A stretch of 64,000 bases of DNA from Candidatus Saccharibacteria bacterium oral taxon 488 (GTDB lineage: Bacteria; Patescibacteriota; Saccharimonadia; Saccharimonadales; Saccharimonadaceae). Shown piece by piece: positions 6,849-15,057 of the stretch. The stretch spans positions 248,001 through 312,000 of the forward strand of contig CP040003.1 of NCBI GenBank assembly GCA_005697215.1, given 5' to 3'. The notes under the pieces are model-generated. The model was not told where the DNA came from. It saw only the letters and a list, made by a program, of their open reading frames with translations, and ran no database searches. Made by a program: the position numbers and the translations under genes. How positions within the stretch are numbered: the first letter of the stretch is position 1; every line of letters starts with the position of its first letter.

Positions 6849-7514
6849 ATGCATATTATTCTTGGTGGGACGAGCGGGCTTGGCCGCGAAATGGCTAGGC
6901 AGCTCAGAGAAAGTGGTAAGCGCGTGTTGGTGCTAGGGAAGACATATAACGCCCAGGAGCACGGCGAAGGGTTCCAATTGGATGTGTATTATCCCGAACA
7001 AGTAGCGGCAGCACCGGCGCGGATTGAGCAGATTCTGAGTGGCGATGCTATTGAACAATTTGTCTGGGCGGCAGGCTACGGCTGGCGTGGTGATTTCGAG
7101 GATCAGCCTGATGCGCGCTCCATGGCAGAAGTGAATTTTGCTGGCCCGTTGCCGTTGGTGCATTGGGCCTGGTATAGGATGGCGCAGCAGCGGATACGCT
7201 CTACACTAACGGTAATCGGCTCAACCAGTAGTATCAAAGCTCGGGCGGACGAAGCGGTGTACGTAGCGACCAAGCACGCCCAGGCGGGGCTGGCGCGTAG
7301 CTTGGCCCTCCAGGCAGATGAGCAGCATTTACCGATTCGCGTAGCGCTGTTCTTGCCCGGGGCGATGAAAACGCCGTTTTGGCGGGGACATCGGCCGGAT
7401 GATTATGCTTTCTTCAACGACCCAGCCAAGGTGGCTGAGCATATACTCACCGCCGTCAGTACACAGTACCAGACATTCCTCGAGTGGCCGCTACCAAAGG
7501 GCACGTTGGTCTAA
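6849..7514 (+). CDS. Short-chain dehydrogenase/reductase
   Basis: A 221-residue classical-type SDR. The cofactor motif GGTSGLG lies at residues 6-12, the catalytic serine is in GSTSS near 124-128 and the YVATK pair gives Y138 and K142, so the active site is complete. A LPGAMKTPFW segment matches the usual PG-x-x-x-T stretch after the active site. The ATG at 6849 is six bases after TATAAT (6837-6842). It is shorter than the usual 250 residues because the C-terminal substrate lid is reduced. The substrate cannot be inferred. The following gene yvcK begins 26 bases later with its own TATAAT, so these are likely separate transcripts. Confidence 0.85.
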   Translation: MHIILGGTSGLGREMARQLRESGKRVLVLGKTYNAQEHGEGFQLDVYYPEQVAAAPARIEQILSGDAIEQFVWAAGYGWRGDFEDQPDARSMAEVNFAGPLPLVHWAWYRMAQQRIRSTLTVIGSTSSIKARADEAVYVATKHAQAGLARSLALQADEQHLPIRVALFLPGAMKTPFWRGHRPDDYAFFNDPAKVAEHILTAVSTQYQTFLEWPLPKGTLV

Positions 7515-7540
7515 CCTCGCTGAAGTGCTATAATGCGGGC

Positions 7541-8554
7541 ATGACATACGAATTGAGTAGAGAATATTTTGGAGTAAAAATTGTAGTAATTGGCGGCGGA
7601 ACTGGTAGTTTCACGCTGCTGTCGGGTTTGAAAAAATATACCCATAGTATCACGGCGCTGGTTAACATGGTTGACGACGGTGGCTCGACAGGCATGCTGC
7701 GCGACGACCTGGGCGTGTTGCCGGCGGGTGATGTGCGGCAATGTCTAGTGGCGCTGAGCAGTTCGCCAAAGGTGCGCGATCTGTTCAATTACCGGTTTGA
7801 CGAGGGTAGCATGAAGGGGCATGCATTTGGTAATTTATTCATGGCGGCGCTGGAAAAGATGACGGGGAGTTTTTCGCAAGCGGTCGAGACAGCCAGCGAG
7901 GTGCTCGGCGTAAACGGACGGGTGTTTCCGATTACGCTGGATGATACCAAGCTATCACTGAAGCTGCGTGACGGTACGGTCGTTGAGGGCGAGCATGCCA
8001 TCGAGGTGACGAATATTCCAGGTGATGAGCGTCCGTGGCTGGAACTCAGCCCGCCAGCAACGATTAATCCGCACGCTCGACAGGCGATTCTGGATGCTGA
8101 TCTCGTGGTAGTAGCGCCGGGGTTGTTGTACGGTAGTTTGGCGCCAGCACTACTGGTGCGCGGCGTGACGCGGGCTTTGGCTGAAACCAAGGCCAAGAAG
8201 GTGTACGTCTGTAATCTCGTGACCAAGCCGACGCAGACCGACGGCTTTACGGTGGCGGACTTTGTCGATGAGATTGAGCGGTTTGCTGGGGTGAGTATGG
8301 ATTATGTACTGTATAACAATTATCGTCCGCCACAGGAACTGCTTGATAAATACGCGCACAATGGTGAATATTTGGTGGAATGGGATGAAGAGGAGCTCAA
8401 GAAGAAGCATTACTACGCCTCGGGCAAGCACTTGATCGCTCATGGCATTCGTCAGCATAATAAAAAGGCCGATCCGCTGGCGGCGCTGCGTAGTCTGATC
8501 CGTCACGACAGCGATAAAATCGCGCGAGAACTAATGAGGATTTACTTTTCATGA
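7541..8554 (+). CDS. yvcK: YvcK/CofD-family protein (gluconeogenesis/cell-shape factor)
   Basis: A 337-residue member of the YvcK branch of the CofD-like family, which in Bacillus binds UDP-sugars and influences cell shape, PBP1 localisation and growth on gluconeogenic carbon. The glycine-rich GGGTGSF at residues 18-24 and the VDDGGSTG motif at 44-51 with RDDLGVLPAGDVRQ are diagnostic. The start at ATG 7541 was chosen because TATAAT (7529-7534) ends six bases before it; the frame is open further upstream but without support. The stop overlaps the ATG of the next HAD gene by four bases (ATGA), so the two are coupled. In other bacteria yvcK is flanked by rapZ and whiA; neither is here. Confidence 0.92.
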   Translation: MTYELSREYFGVKIVVIGGGTGSFTLLSGLKKYTHSITALVNMVDDGGSTGMLRDDLGVLPAGDVRQCLVALSSSPKVRDLFNYRFDEGSMKGHAFGNLFMAALEKMTGSFSQAVETASEVLGVNGRVFPITLDDTKLSLKLRDGTVVEGEHAIEVTNIPGDERPWLELSPPATINPHARQAILDADLVVVAPGLLYGSLAPALLVRGVTRALAETKAKKVYVCNLVTKPTQTDGFTVADFVDEIERFAGVSMDYVLYNNYRPPQELLDKYAHNGEYLVEWDEEELKKKHYYASGKHLIAHGIRQHNKKADPLAALRSLIRHDSDKIARELMRIYFS

Positions 8555-9165
8555 GCCTGAAGTTGTTTCTTGATCTTGATCGCACCTTGTTTCGGACAAG
8601 TGAGCTGGACGAGGCGGAGTGGGGGCTGCTTGGGCGGCAGTTTGGCATTGACAGCGAGGCAGAGCTGGCGCGGCGGACTGACTTTCATGTGCGCACTGAG
8701 AAAGCGTACTATTATGATTTTGCGGCGCATGTGCGGGCGGCGGGACTCGGAGAGGAGGCGGTATTCGCATTCCTGCTTCAGTCGACGTTGGCTGATGGGC
8801 GAATGGAGTACGACGGAGTGGCTGAGTTGGTGGCGTGGGCCAGGCAGCGCGGAACCGTGCATGTCTTGACCTATGGGCCAGCGAATTACCAGCAGTTCAA
8901 GGCAGCGCTGTGTCCGTCGCTTGAGGGGGCGGAGATCATTACCACATTGCAGTCGAAAGGCGATTATTTCCGCGAGCAGTACCTCACTGGCGAGGTGTGG
9001 ATGGTTGATGATAAGCCAATCGGCAGCGATCTGCCTGATGGCGTGCGGTTTATCCAGACAGTTGAGTACAATGATATTATGGCGCCAGAGAATCCAGAGT
9101 GGCCAGTAGCGACAGCATTGAGCCAGATTCCTGGTATAATTGGCGATGATGAACTTTCCAATTGA
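8551..9165 (+). CDS. HAD-superfamily hydrolase
   Basis: A 204-residue HAD-like protein. Motif I is FLDLDRTLF with D8 as nucleophile and D10 as acid/base. A small helical cap follows. HVLTYGPANY holds the motif II threonine, and VWMVDDKPIGSDLP carries the motif IV acidic pair. The set suggests an active phosphatase for a small metabolite. Its start overlaps the yvcK stop (ATGA at 8551-8554), and its 3' end overlaps the start of the PLP decarboxylase, whose promoter lies inside it. The substrate is unknown; co-translation with yvcK suggests, but does not show, a link to sugar-nucleotide metabolism. Confidence 0.75.
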   Translation: MSLKLFLDLDRTLFRTSELDEAEWGLLGRQFGIDSEAELARRTDFHVRTEKAYYYDFAAHVRAAGLGEEAVFAFLLQSTLADGRMEYDGVAELVAWARQRGTVHVLTYGPANYQQFKAALCPSLEGAEIITTLQSKGDYFREQYLTGEVWMVDDKPIGSDLPDGVRFIQTVEYNDIMAPENPEWPVATALSQIPGIIGDDELSN

Positions 9166-10306
9166 TCAACTGCCTGAAGTGCTTGATACGCCGAGCTTTG
9201 TATATTCAAGGCGGATGTTGAAGGAGCGGGCCCGGCGGGCGCTGGCGTGCCAGGTGCCGTTCGGCTTGACGGTGCGTTACGCGGCCAAGGCAAATTCGCA
9301 CCCCGAGATTATACGATTATTTGATAAGTTGGGGTTGCAGTTTGATGTGAGTTCAAGCTACGAGGCGACGTTGCTGCTCAAGCAGGGAGTGAGTGGCCCA
9401 ACGATCAGCCTCTCCAGCCAGCAGCCAGCGCACAACCTCGATGAACTGCTTCAGGCTGGTGTACGTTACGTGGCGACATCGCTTCATCAATTAGAGCTGT
9501 TTGCGGCGAGTCCACACCGCCCAAATACGGTTGGTCTGCGGCTTAATCCTGGTATGGGCTCGGGGCATAATAATCGGACGATGACCGGTGGGGTTAATTC
9601 TAGTTTTGGCTTGTGGCATGCCTATACCGAGCAGGCAGTGGAGCTAGCGAGGCGTCACGACATAACGATTGATCGGCTACACATTCACATTGGCTCGGGT
9701 GCTGATCCGCGGTTGTGGGGCGAGGCGATAGATGCGGCATTGGCGCTCGTTGGGCGACTGCCGGAGGTGACTATTCTGGATATTGGCGGCGGCTTTAAGG
9801 TGCATCGGTTTGGCGATGAACAAGAGGCGGATCTAGCGGCAATTTGCGAGGTGTTTTCTCAGAAATTAGCTCGTTTTGCCGAGGAAACCGGGCGGCGACT
9901 GCATCTAGAAATTGAGCCAGGAACGTGGCTGGTGGCACATGCTGGCGTACTGGTTGCGGAGGTAGTGGACATCGTTGATACTGGTGCAGATGGTCACACA
10001 TTTTTGCGCCTTAATACTGGTATGAACGACATTACGCGGCCAGGGATGTACGGCGCACAGCACGAGATGATGGTACTCGCGGGTCGCGAGGAACAGCGAG
10101 AGTACATCGTGGTGGGGCACTGCTGCGAGACGGGCGATATCTTGACACCAGCGCCCAGCAACCCAGAGAATCTCGCATCGCGGCAGCTGGCCCGGGCGGA
10201 AATTGGCGATAAGCTAGTGATCTTTGACGCGGGGGCGTATTGCCAGAGTATGTCGTTGAAACAGTACAATGCGTATCCTGACGCCGGCACCTATTTTATT
10301 GACTAA
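9146..10306 (+). CDS. Fold-type III PLP decarboxylase, diaminopimelate-decarboxylase-like
   Basis: A 386-residue alanine-racemase-fold decarboxylase. The PLP lysine is K48 in VRYAAKAN. The phosphate- and pyridine-binding regions follow as LHIHIGSGA and ILDIGGGFKV, the catalytic cysteine loop is in GHCCETGD, and the C-terminal GAYCQSMSLKQYN resembles the closing motif of LysA. This family includes diaminopimelate, ornithine/arginine and carboxynorspermidine decarboxylases. LysA is the closest by motif, but no other lysine pathway gene is in the window, so the substrate is open. The start at ATG 9146 (or 9149) follows TATAAT 9135-9140, which sits inside the end of the HAD gene; this start overlaps that gene by 20 bases. 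Confidence 0.82.
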   Translation: MMNFPIDQLPEVLDTPSFVYSRRMLKERARRALACQVPFGLTVRYAAKANSHPEIIRLFDKLGLQFDVSSSYEATLLLKQGVSGPTISLSSQQPAHNLDELLQAGVRYVATSLHQLELFAASPHRPNTVGLRLNPGMGSGHNNRTMTGGVNSSFGLWHAYTEQAVELARRHDITIDRLHIHIGSGADPRLWGEAIDAALALVGRLPEVTILDIGGGFKVHRFGDEQEADLAAICEVFSQKLARFAEETGRRLHLEIEPGTWLVAHAGVLVAEVVDIVDTGADGHTFLRLNTGMNDITRPGMYGAQHEMMVLAGREEQREYIVVGHCCETGDILTPAPSNPENLASRQLARAEIGDKLVIFDAGAYCQSMSLKQYNAYPDAGTYFID

Positions 10307-10353
10307 ATATACATCATCTGTTATAATAGCCCAGTTTGATAACGAACTGAATT

Positions 10354-12018
10354 ATGAGTGAATTATGTTCTTCGTGCAGTGAGCAGCTAGAGCTGGGCAC
10401 GCTACAAAAGAAATTTGAGATCGATCTTGAGCGCCCATCTCTTGAGTCTCATTTTCAATTGGCACTTGAGGAGTATTTTAGGGGTGAAGGCGTGAATGAA
10501 CGAGAGGATTTGGCGGCGCATGCTGAGCGAACGATGAAGCTGGTGGAGGAGTTTGCCGGTTTGAAACTACCGCCCGAGGCGATTCATGCCGTGCTGCTGC
10601 ATGATGTGGTCGACCGCTTTCATAACAGAGATAGCCAGAAGTGTACACCGGAGCGTCGACAGGCTGCTGGCTTGGCTCTGGCCGATGTATTTACGAATCC
10701 TAAAACTAGGATGACGCGCGAGCAGGGTTCATATGTAGCGTCGCTACTAGCGGACTTTATTCTAGTAGAAGAGGTTTCTGGCCGGCACCGACTACAGGTG
10801 GCTAATACTATTCCTGAAAATATCAGAGAGATTATCACGGATCGTTATGAAGGTTCGGTGCCAGCTGAAGCATGGCGGCAGATCGAGCCATTTGTTGATG
10901 TAGAGCAGATGGCTGAGTTCCTAGATAAAACCAATATTGAGGCGGTGATTATCAAGGCCTGTGAGCTACTCGACAATATGCGCTATCCGTCATCGTCGCG
11001 TGAGTCTGCCAAACTGCAGGATGTCTTGGAGGCGGAGTCGTTCTATGCACCGCTGTGTGAAGTGATGGGGTTTGATGGGCTGGCGGCAAGCCTGCGTTCA
11101 CAGGCGCATATCATTCGGCTGAAGGGGCAGGGTAAACGTAAGCTCATCGAGGAGATCCGCGAGCAGTATGAGACAATTAGCCAGGTTGGTGTTCGCAATT
11201 TAGTTAATACAATTTTTGGTACTGAGAAAGTTAAGACCGAAGCAGTGGTCGGTCCGCGTAGCGAAGAATCATGCCCGAATCGGTCGATTCACATTGGAGA
11301 TTTCTTAGCAAAAAATGGTAAGAAAGTAGAGGGAAAATATCGCCTGAAAACCGTGGGGTCGTGGGCAGCCAAGGTGCATGAAGCTCGCCAGAATGACAAA
11401 CTGGAGTATACGCCGATGGACGTACTCGGCCTGACCGTTATATCAGGTACGGTAAAGGATCAGGCACGTGATTTCGTGGAGTTTTTACAGCGGCGAATTG
11501 ATATGAACCCAGCGTTTCAGCTGAAAAAGGCCAATAGCAAATCCAGTGCAATATATGTGCAGGGTACGGTTGATTATGTTAATGCCGTGCGCTGGGAAAT
11601 GTGGCAACACGGGTTTGATATAGGACGCTGCGAGTTTGCCATTCAAGATGATGAAAGTGTAAAGCAGCGTGGCCAGAAATATCAGGTTTCTAAAGTAACC
11701 TTCCTGATGGATTATCCAGAGCTAGACAATGGCGTACCGGTCGAAGTGCAGTTTGTCACCAAGGCCGAGCGGCAGCGCTCACGAACGGGGGAAGTGGCGC
11801 ACATTATTTATAAATATATTCGTCAGTTAGAGCGGCAACGCTCAGTCTCTGATGAGGAGAAACTTTTCATTGCTCAAACGATGTCTCGGCTGCTCAAGCA
11901 GATCCATCAGCGGCGCGACTATGCCAGCCATGATCTCATGGTGAACGAGCGCTCAACTCCAGCGCGTGATGCATTTTTAGAGGATTTGTGGTATTTCCTG
12001 CAGCATGAACTCGCCTAG
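10354..12018 (+). CDS. Divergent RelA/SpoT-family (RSH) protein
   Basis: A 554-residue protein with the order of a RelA/SpoT enzyme, which makes or degrades (p)ppGpp. The N-terminal HD hydrolase region shows AVLLHDVVDRF and then KACELLDNMRYP, the counterparts of ALLHDVVED and KLADRLHNMRT. YAPLCEVMGFDGLAASL matches the conserved YAPLA-x-RLG linker. The synthetase region shows TPMDVLGLTVISG and VEVQFVTKAERQRS, matching the D-x-x-G-x-R-x-I and EVQIRT segments. The usual TGS and ACT regulatory domains are absent, and several catalytic positions are altered (the DVLGL segment lacks the normal arginine), so synthetase activity may be lost or changed. TATAAT at 10321-10326 precedes the ATG by about 27 bases. 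A stress-signalling role is likely; which activity remains is unclear. Confidence 0.72.
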   Translation: MSELCSSCSEQLELGTLQKKFEIDLERPSLESHFQLALEEYFRGEGVNEREDLAAHAERTMKLVEEFAGLKLPPEAIHAVLLHDVVDRFHNRDSQKCTPERRQAAGLALADVFTNPKTRMTREQGSYVASLLADFILVEEVSGRHRLQVANTIPENIREIITDRYEGSVPAEAWRQIEPFVDVEQMAEFLDKTNIEAVIIKACELLDNMRYPSSSRESAKLQDVLEAESFYAPLCEVMGFDGLAASLRSQAHIIRLKGQGKRKLIEEIREQYETISQVGVRNLVNTIFGTEKVKTEAVVGPRSEESCPNRSIHIGDFLAKNGKKVEGKYRLKTVGSWAAKVHEARQNDKLEYTPMDVLGLTVISGTVKDQARDFVEFLQRRIDMNPAFQLKKANSKSSAIYVQGTVDYVNAVRWEMWQHGFDIGRCEFAIQDDESVKQRGQKYQVSKVTFLMDYPELDNGVPVEVQFVTKAERQRSRTGEVAHIIYKYIRQLERQRSVSDEEKLFIAQTMSRLLKQIHQRRDYASHDLMVNERSTPARDAFLEDLWYFLQHELA

Positions 12019-12045
12019 GTTCGGCAAACTATGTATAATCAGGGT

Positions 12046-12471
12046 ATGACAATCTACTACACTGACGGTTCGGCTAGCCCCAATCCTGGCCCGGGTGGCT
12101 TTGCGGTGATTCGTGATCTTCAGCCGTGGATTTTGGGTTCAGAGGATGGCGAGACGACCAATATCCGTATGGAAGGCAAGGCGCTGATTGCGGCGCTTCG
12201 GGACGCGGACGAGGCACCGTGCGTGATTTATACTGATAGCGAATTTTGGATCAACGTGGTGACCAAGTGGGCGCCGGGTTGGCAGCAGCGCGGCTGGACA
12301 AAGAAGGGCGGTGAGATCAAGAATCTGGATATCGTGCGTGAACTGTATGAGCTATACTCAAATTCCCAGGCGGAGCTCCGCTGGGTGCGCGGCCACGAGG
12401 GCAACGAGGGAAATGAGCTGGCAGACACTTGGGCCAACCGAGCGCGTGAAGGTGAGCGATTAACTAAATAA
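12046..12471 (+). CDS. rnhA: Ribonuclease HI-like protein
   Basis: A 141-residue RNase H fold protein that would cut the RNA strand of RNA-DNA hybrids. All four acidic catalytic positions are visible: D7 in YYTDGSASPNPG, E43 in RMEGKALI, D64 in IYTDSEFW, and the last aspartate in EGNELADTWA, with the catalytic-loop histidine in VRGHEGN. The start at 12046 is six bases after TATAAT (12034-12039); an upstream in-frame ATG at 12031 is part of the promoter region. The length is slightly under the E. coli enzyme (155), so the basic handle region is reduced. Confidence 0.93.
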   Translation: MTIYYTDGSASPNPGPGGFAVIRDLQPWILGSEDGETTNIRMEGKALIAALRDADEAPCVIYTDSEFWINVVTKWAPGWQQRGWTKKGGEIKNLDIVRELYELYSNSQAELRWVRGHEGNEGNELADTWANRAREGERLTK

Positions 12472-12511
12472 CAGCTGGCGGCATCTTATAAAAATTGCTA
12501 TAATTACCCTC

Positions 12512-13489
12512 ATGGAAGAAGTGAGGGAAACGACTGATATTTTTTTGTGGGCGAATCAAACTGATGCGAAGAAGAATGATTTACAGATTGAGCTGTTTTT
12601 ATTTAATAAAAATTACACGCCGTATTTCATGCCCTTGAAGGGCGATATTGAGCAGCAGCTCCGGCCGCTATTTCTGTTTGATTATATCAATCAAGTTAAT
12701 TTGGGTGCGGGCACTGGCCTCAGTGTGCGTGATTATGAGCTAAGCGAAGCGGAAGAAAACGTGCTACTGCGAACAGACCTCGCCAAGGTTGGCCGAGCGG
12801 AAACCTTGATTCATTTGATTGAGCATGAGCGCGGCGACATTGTAGAGTTTTCGGAGACCGAGCATGAGTTTAAGCGGATGAAAGGGCTGATAGCGCGATT
12901 TACTGACCCGAATGATCCAGAAAAAGTCTTTTACACCGCCAAGTTAATTCAGCAGGGGCAGACGCTCAAAAGTGCGCTGGCGTGGGAGTTTTCTGACGGC
13001 ACGTTTGGCGCTTTTAAGGCGGAAGTTGGTTTTAAGGTGCCAGATGATAACCAGGTGTTGATCATCGGTCAGGATATTTTCGCCTTTAATTCTTCAAAGT
13101 TCGAGCGGATGTTTGGTTATGAGTACAAGAAGCAGGTGATTGCTGATAAGAAAGTGGCGGAGATTGAAAAGGAATATAAATTGAGTTTCCCAGAGGGCTT
13201 GGATCTCAATGCGCTGGTCAAGGAGCGCAAGAAGACCATCAATAAACTACAGAAATTAGAGATTGGCGAGGTCAAGCAAGAGCAGGTGCTGGACTATGCT
13301 GACGAGATGCAGCTGGAGCTAATGAGTGATGATAACGGTGCAATTATCATCATGGATGGCAATGATCTGGATATGTTTGTGAACCTGATCAACGAGGACT
13401 ACATTGAGAGCAAAATTACCGGCAAGCGCTACGAAATTAAATCGAAAAAACTGTTGGGCGAGCCAGAAGGCGAACCGCCACGAGGTTAA
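12512..13489 (+). CDS. DUF4868-domain protein, similar to KwaB of the Kiwa defence system
   Basis: A 325-residue protein with a DUF4868-like C-terminal half: DDNQVLIIGQDIFAFNSSKF, then ERMFGYEYKKQVI, a long charged helix region (residues 205-260), and the closing GKRYEIKSKK. DUF4868 is the domain of KwaB, the cytosolic DNA-binding partner in the two-protein Kiwa anti-phage system. The usual partner KwaA, a four-helix membrane protein, is not adjacent. Instead a PIF1-like helicase follows after two bases, so the two are almost certainly co-translated. TATAAT at 12499-12504 lies seven bases before the ATG. The domain call comes from motif recognition; a defence role is inference from family and pairing. 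Confidence 0.6.
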   Translation: MEEVRETTDIFLWANQTDAKKNDLQIELFLFNKNYTPYFMPLKGDIEQQLRPLFLFDYINQVNLGAGTGLSVRDYELSEAEENVLLRTDLAKVGRAETLIHLIEHERGDIVEFSETEHEFKRMKGLIARFTDPNDPEKVFYTAKLIQQGQTLKSALAWEFSDGTFGAFKAEVGFKVPDDNQVLIIGQDIFAFNSSKFERMFGYEYKKQVIADKKVAEIEKEYKLSFPEGLDLNALVKERKKTINKLQKLEIGEVKQEQVLDYADEMQLELMSDDNGAIIIMDGNDLDMFVNLINEDYIESKITGKRYEIKSKKLLGEPEGEPPRG

Positions 13490-13491
13490 GT

Positions 13492-15012
13492 ATGGACCAG
13501 GAATTAGCGCTGGCGATTTTAATGAGTGGTCGGTCGGCGCTGCTGACGGGTGCGGCTGGTACCGGTAAAACGCACCTGCTGAATACTTTTATTGCACAGG
13601 CGCGTGACCAGGGTAAAAAGGTGTCGGTAACAGCGACGACGGGCTTGGCGGCAACGCATTTAGGTGGCAATACCATTCACAGTTGGAGCGGTATTGGCGT
13701 TAGCGATCACCTCGTGAACAACTTTTTTGATCGGCTGTCAAAAACGCGGCGTGAGGTGATTTCTAGGACCGACGTGCTGGTAATTGACGAGATTTCCATG
13801 CTGCATGATTTTCGGCTGGACATGGTTGACCGGGTGCTGCGCGGTGTCAGAGAAAACGACCAGCCATTTGGTGGTGTGCAGCTGGTGATGAGCGGTGATT
13901 TTTTCCAATTACCGCCGATCAATCGTCCAGGCGAGCAGGGCGGCGGTTTCGTGGTGTACTCGGAGGCGTGGCAGGAATTGCAGCCGGCGGTGTTGTATCT
14001 GGAGCGGCAATATCGGCAAAATGACGAGAAGTTATTAGGAATTTTGACAGCACTGAGAAATGACGACGTTAGGCGGCATCATGCTGAGACCTTACTAGCG
14101 CGGACGGAGGTCGAACTGCCCGACGGCGATATCACCGAACTGCATACCGTCACTGTTGATGTCGACGCCATCAACAGCCAGAAACTGGCGGAGCTGGCGG
14201 GCGAGGAGCGAACGTATCAGCAGACGACGACGGGTTCAAAGATGTATGTCGAGAGTCTGCAGCGGTCGGTGCTGGCGCCGAGCGAACTTGTGTTGAAGTT
14301 GGGCGCGTTGGTGATGGCGGTGAAAAATTCGCCCCAGAAATTGTACGCCAACGGTAGTATCGGCACGGTGGTGGATTTCGAGCCGCTGACGGACTATCCA
14401 ATTGTGGAGTTTCGTAGTGGACAGCAGGTGACGATGGTGCCGGATGTGTGGGAATTGCGTGACGGTGAGCGCAAGCGCGCCAGTATTTCCCAGGTGCCAC
14501 TGCGCCTGGCGTGGGCTATCACCGTGCATAAAAGCCAAGGCATGACACTGGACGCGGCAAAAATTGACCTGAGAAAAGCGTTCGTTGAAGGTATGGGCTA
14601 TGTGGCGCTCAGTCGGGTGCGGGATCTTGATAATCTGTATCTCTATGGCATCAACCGCAAGGCACTGGAAATTTCACCAGATGCACTGGCGATTGACGAG
14701 GTGCTGCAGCGGGCAAGTAGTGAGGTGGCCAAGCACTATCGTCCAATGCTGGAGGAAATGAAGCGGGCACAGTCAATGCCGAAAAAATCCGGCAAGAAGT
14801 CTCAGTCCGCCAGCTGGCAGCAAAAGATTGCCAAAATGCGCGAAACCCACCCCAACGCCTATATGCCGTGGGAAAAAGCCGACGATGACATCCTCAAACA
14901 GGAATTTTTACAGGGCGCAACTATCCAGCAACTTAGTCAAAAACTCGGCCGCCATGAAGGCTCGATTAAGATGCGACTACAGAAACATTTTGGGGAGGAT
15001 GTGGTGCAGTAG
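13492..15012 (+). CDS. PIF1/RecD2-like superfamily 1 helicase with C-terminal HTH
   Basis: A 506-residue SF1B helicase. Walker A is GAAGTGKT (20-27), motif Ia is ATTGLAATHLGG, Walker B is VIDEISM, motif III is MSGDFFQLPPI, and the C-terminal motifs VHKSQGMTLD and YVALSRVRDLDNLY are the PIF1/RecD signature. After the helicase core a basic linker (residues 425-455) leads to a helix-turn-helix-like tail (QQLSQKLGRHEGSIKMRL) similar to the tail of several PIF1-like proteins in this phylum. PIF1 enzymes unwind 5'-3' and remove DNA secondary structures or R-loops. It starts two bases after the DUF4868 gene stop, in one transcriptional unit. A housekeeping role and a role as effector of a defence pair are both possible. 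Confidence 0.85.
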   Translation: MDQELALAILMSGRSALLTGAAGTGKTHLLNTFIAQARDQGKKVSVTATTGLAATHLGGNTIHSWSGIGVSDHLVNNFFDRLSKTRREVISRTDVLVIDEISMLHDFRLDMVDRVLRGVRENDQPFGGVQLVMSGDFFQLPPINRPGEQGGGFVVYSEAWQELQPAVLYLERQYRQNDEKLLGILTALRNDDVRRHHAETLLARTEVELPDGDITELHTVTVDVDAINSQKLAELAGEERTYQQTTTGSKMYVESLQRSVLAPSELVLKLGALVMAVKNSPQKLYANGSIGTVVDFEPLTDYPIVEFRSGQQVTMVPDVWELRDGERKRASISQVPLRLAWAITVHKSQGMTLDAAKIDLRKAFVEGMGYVALSRVRDLDNLYLYGINRKALEISPDALAIDEVLQRASSEVAKHYRPMLEEMKRAQSMPKKSGKKSQSASWQQKIAKMRETHPNAYMPWEKADDDILKQEFLQGATIQQLSQKLGRHEGSIKMRLQKHFGEDVVQ

Positions 15013-15057
15013 CCTTAGGTTGGCAGATGAGCTGATAACTTGGTATAATATATTTTG

